Shown here: in pieces, positions 30,003 to 30,752 of the stretch
Numbering within the stretch: the stretch's first letter is position 1
Layout: each line of letters starts with the position of its first letter
Program-made: the position numbers and the translations under genes
The notes under the pieces: model-generated
The model's input: only the letters and a program-made list of their open reading frames with translations
Database searches by the model: none
Told to the model about the DNA's origin: nothing
Assembly: GCA_003220195.1 (NCBI GenBank)
Contig: QHRT01000113.1
Coordinates: 1-30,752, forward strand
DNA: 30,752 bases
Direction of reading: 5' to 3'
Source: Candidatus Rokuibacteriota bacterium
GTDB taxonomy: Bacteria > Methylomirabilota > Methylomirabilia > Rokubacteriales > CSP1-6

Positions 30003-30752
30003 ACGCTTCCTCCCGGTAGAGCCCGAGTGCGTCGAGCACCGGCCGGTCCTGGATCGAGAAGAGCACCGCCGCGTCCTTCGTCGAGCCGTTCGCGTGCTCG
30101 TGCAGAGCCCACGACGGTAGCGTGATGATATCCCCCTTGCTCCACGGGAACCGGCAGCCGTCGATGATGCTCTCGCCCGTTCCCTGCGCCACGTAGTACA
30201 CGGCGCTGCCCGTATGGCGATGCGCCATCGTCCGCTCTCCCGGACGCAGCATCTGGATCCAGCACGCCATCGTCGGCAGGACCGAGCGGCCCGTCTGGGG
30301 ATGCGTGTACTCGAGCGCGATCCCGTCGTGCTCGTCGCCCGTCGCGTCCCACAGCGCGCGGAGCGATCGCCACGTCGCGTCCCACGAGTAGAGCAGGAGC
30401 GGGGAGGCGGGCGCGCGCTCCTTCACCCAGGTGGGCTGAAGGCTCACGTGGCCATGCAGCTGGACCGACGCGTTGTTCGGCTTCGTGAGCGGATAGAGCC
30501 GGTCGTCGTACAACTGGAAGAACATCGCGTTCATGAACTGGACGAGCGGGACGTCGAGACCGTCCATCCACACGACGGGCTTGTCGGTCTCGTTGCCGTG
30601 GTCGTGCCACGCCCAGCTCGGCGTCAGGATGAGATCGCCCGGCCGCATGTAGACCCGCTCGCCGTCGACGGCGGTGTACGCGCCCTCGCCCTCCATGATG
30701 AAGCGGATCGCGGTCGGCGTGTGACGGTGCGCGCGCGCCGACTCGCCGGGGA
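29950..30752 (-). CDS. Gentisate 1,2-dioxygenase-like bicupin (5' end outside window)
   Basis: The frame is open to the right edge; about 266 residues are visible. The first cupin has HRHTPTAIRFIMEGEGAYTA and PGDLILTPSWAWHDHGNETD, and the second has PGERTMAHRHTGSAVYYVAQ and GDIITLPSWALHEHANGSTK. Histidines in AHRHT and HDHGN are the non-heme iron ligands of gentisate 1,2-dioxygenase, which opens gentisate to maleylpyruvate. VWMDGLDVPLVQFMNAMFFQ is conserved in that family. It may also act on a related salicylate or 1-hydroxy-2-naphthoate. The protein belongs to the aromatic degradation theme of the preceding genes but is on the opposite strand. The start codon is not in the window. Confidence 0.88.
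   Translation of the reverse strand, partial: PGESARAHRHTPTAIRFIMEGEGAYTAVDGERVYMRPGDLILTPSWAWHDHGNETDKPVVWMDGLDVPLVQFMNAMFFQLYDDRLYPLTKPNNASVQLHGHVSLQPTWVKERAPASPLLLYSWDATWRSLRALWDATGDEHDGIALEYTHPQTGRSVLPTMACWIQMLRPGERTMAHRHTGSAVYYVAQGTGESIIDGCRFPWSKGDIITLPSWALHEHANGSTKDAAVLFSIQDRPVLDALGLYREEAFTENGGNQAVRSTFAAS

Noticed and set aside
1..30752. Genome-wide reassignment of UGA as a sense codon
   Set aside because: Most genes here end at UGA at family-consistent positions, so only the MBL gene shows an internal UGA.
1..30752. tRNA genes, CRISPR arrays, insertion sequences, integrases or phage genes
   Set aside because: I saw no cloverleaf with a CCA-like end, no spaced direct repeats, and no transposase or recombinase motifs on either strand.

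Overview
This window is about 30.7 kb of very GC-rich bacterial chromosome with densely packed genes, many of them overlapping by 4 bases. It carries no rRNA, tRNA, CRISPR array, IS element or phage gene that I can recognise. The gene mix (SoxCD-type sulfane dehydrogenase, a luciferase-like/F420-type oxidoreductase, two Rieske oxygenases, an ACMSD-type amidohydrolase, an extradiol dioxygenase, PrpE, a class IV aminotransferase) fits a soil or sediment heterotroph. My best guess is a Rokubacteria/Methylomirabilota-like or deltaproteobacterial lineage; this is inferred from gene content and composition only. UGA is the ordinary stop of most genes, so the genetic code is standard.

Layout. (1) 1-4.4 kb: the tail of a DinB-like protein; a divergent sulfur-type locus with LysR on + and an MBL-fold hydrolase followed by an MFS transporter on -; then a PIG-L deacetylase and a GNAT acetyltransferase. 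(2) 4.5-12.7 kb, all +: a broken MFS transporter, tRNA m1A58 methyltransferase, a PpiD/SurA-like foldase, an amidase, propionyl-CoA synthetase and a zeta-toxin-like kinase. (3) 12.8-15.9 kb, -: a diheme cytochrome c, a rhomboid-TPR protein and a luciferase-like oxidoreductase. (4) 16-20.1 kb: two small exported proteins, GreA, a class IV aminotransferase (-), and SoxC plus SoxD-like cytochrome. (5) 20.1-23.7 kb, -: a four-gene operon of ABC ATPase, ABC-2 permease, LytS-type kinase and LytTR regulator. (6) 23.9-30.75 kb: ring-cleavage and hydroxylation genes (two Rieske oxygenases, ACMSD-like amidohydrolase, LigB-type dioxygenase, gentisate-dioxygenase-like cupin) interrupted by a broken CYTH protein and a small conserved hypothetical.

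The standout is the MBL-fold hydrolase at 1419-2156. Its only plausible reading frame starts behind a strong Shine-Dalgarno sequence, begins with a family-like N-terminus, and is interrupted at codon 20 by an in-frame UGA. That UGA is followed by a perfect 7-bp hairpin with a 5-nt loop (UGGAU), at the spacing expected of a bacterial SECIS. I propose a selenoprotein, encoded with an MFS transporter and divergent from a LysR regulator. A nonsense mutation or a sequencing error is the alternative.

A second theme is a set of four genes (MFS at 5539, amidase at 8705, rhomboid at about 14583, CYTH at about 29587) that each look as if a short segment of roughly 25-80 bases was cleanly removed. Two of these cause frameshifts and two are in frame next to or across catalytic motifs. 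Either the assembly has a systematic small-deletion problem or the region is decaying; read mapping would decide.
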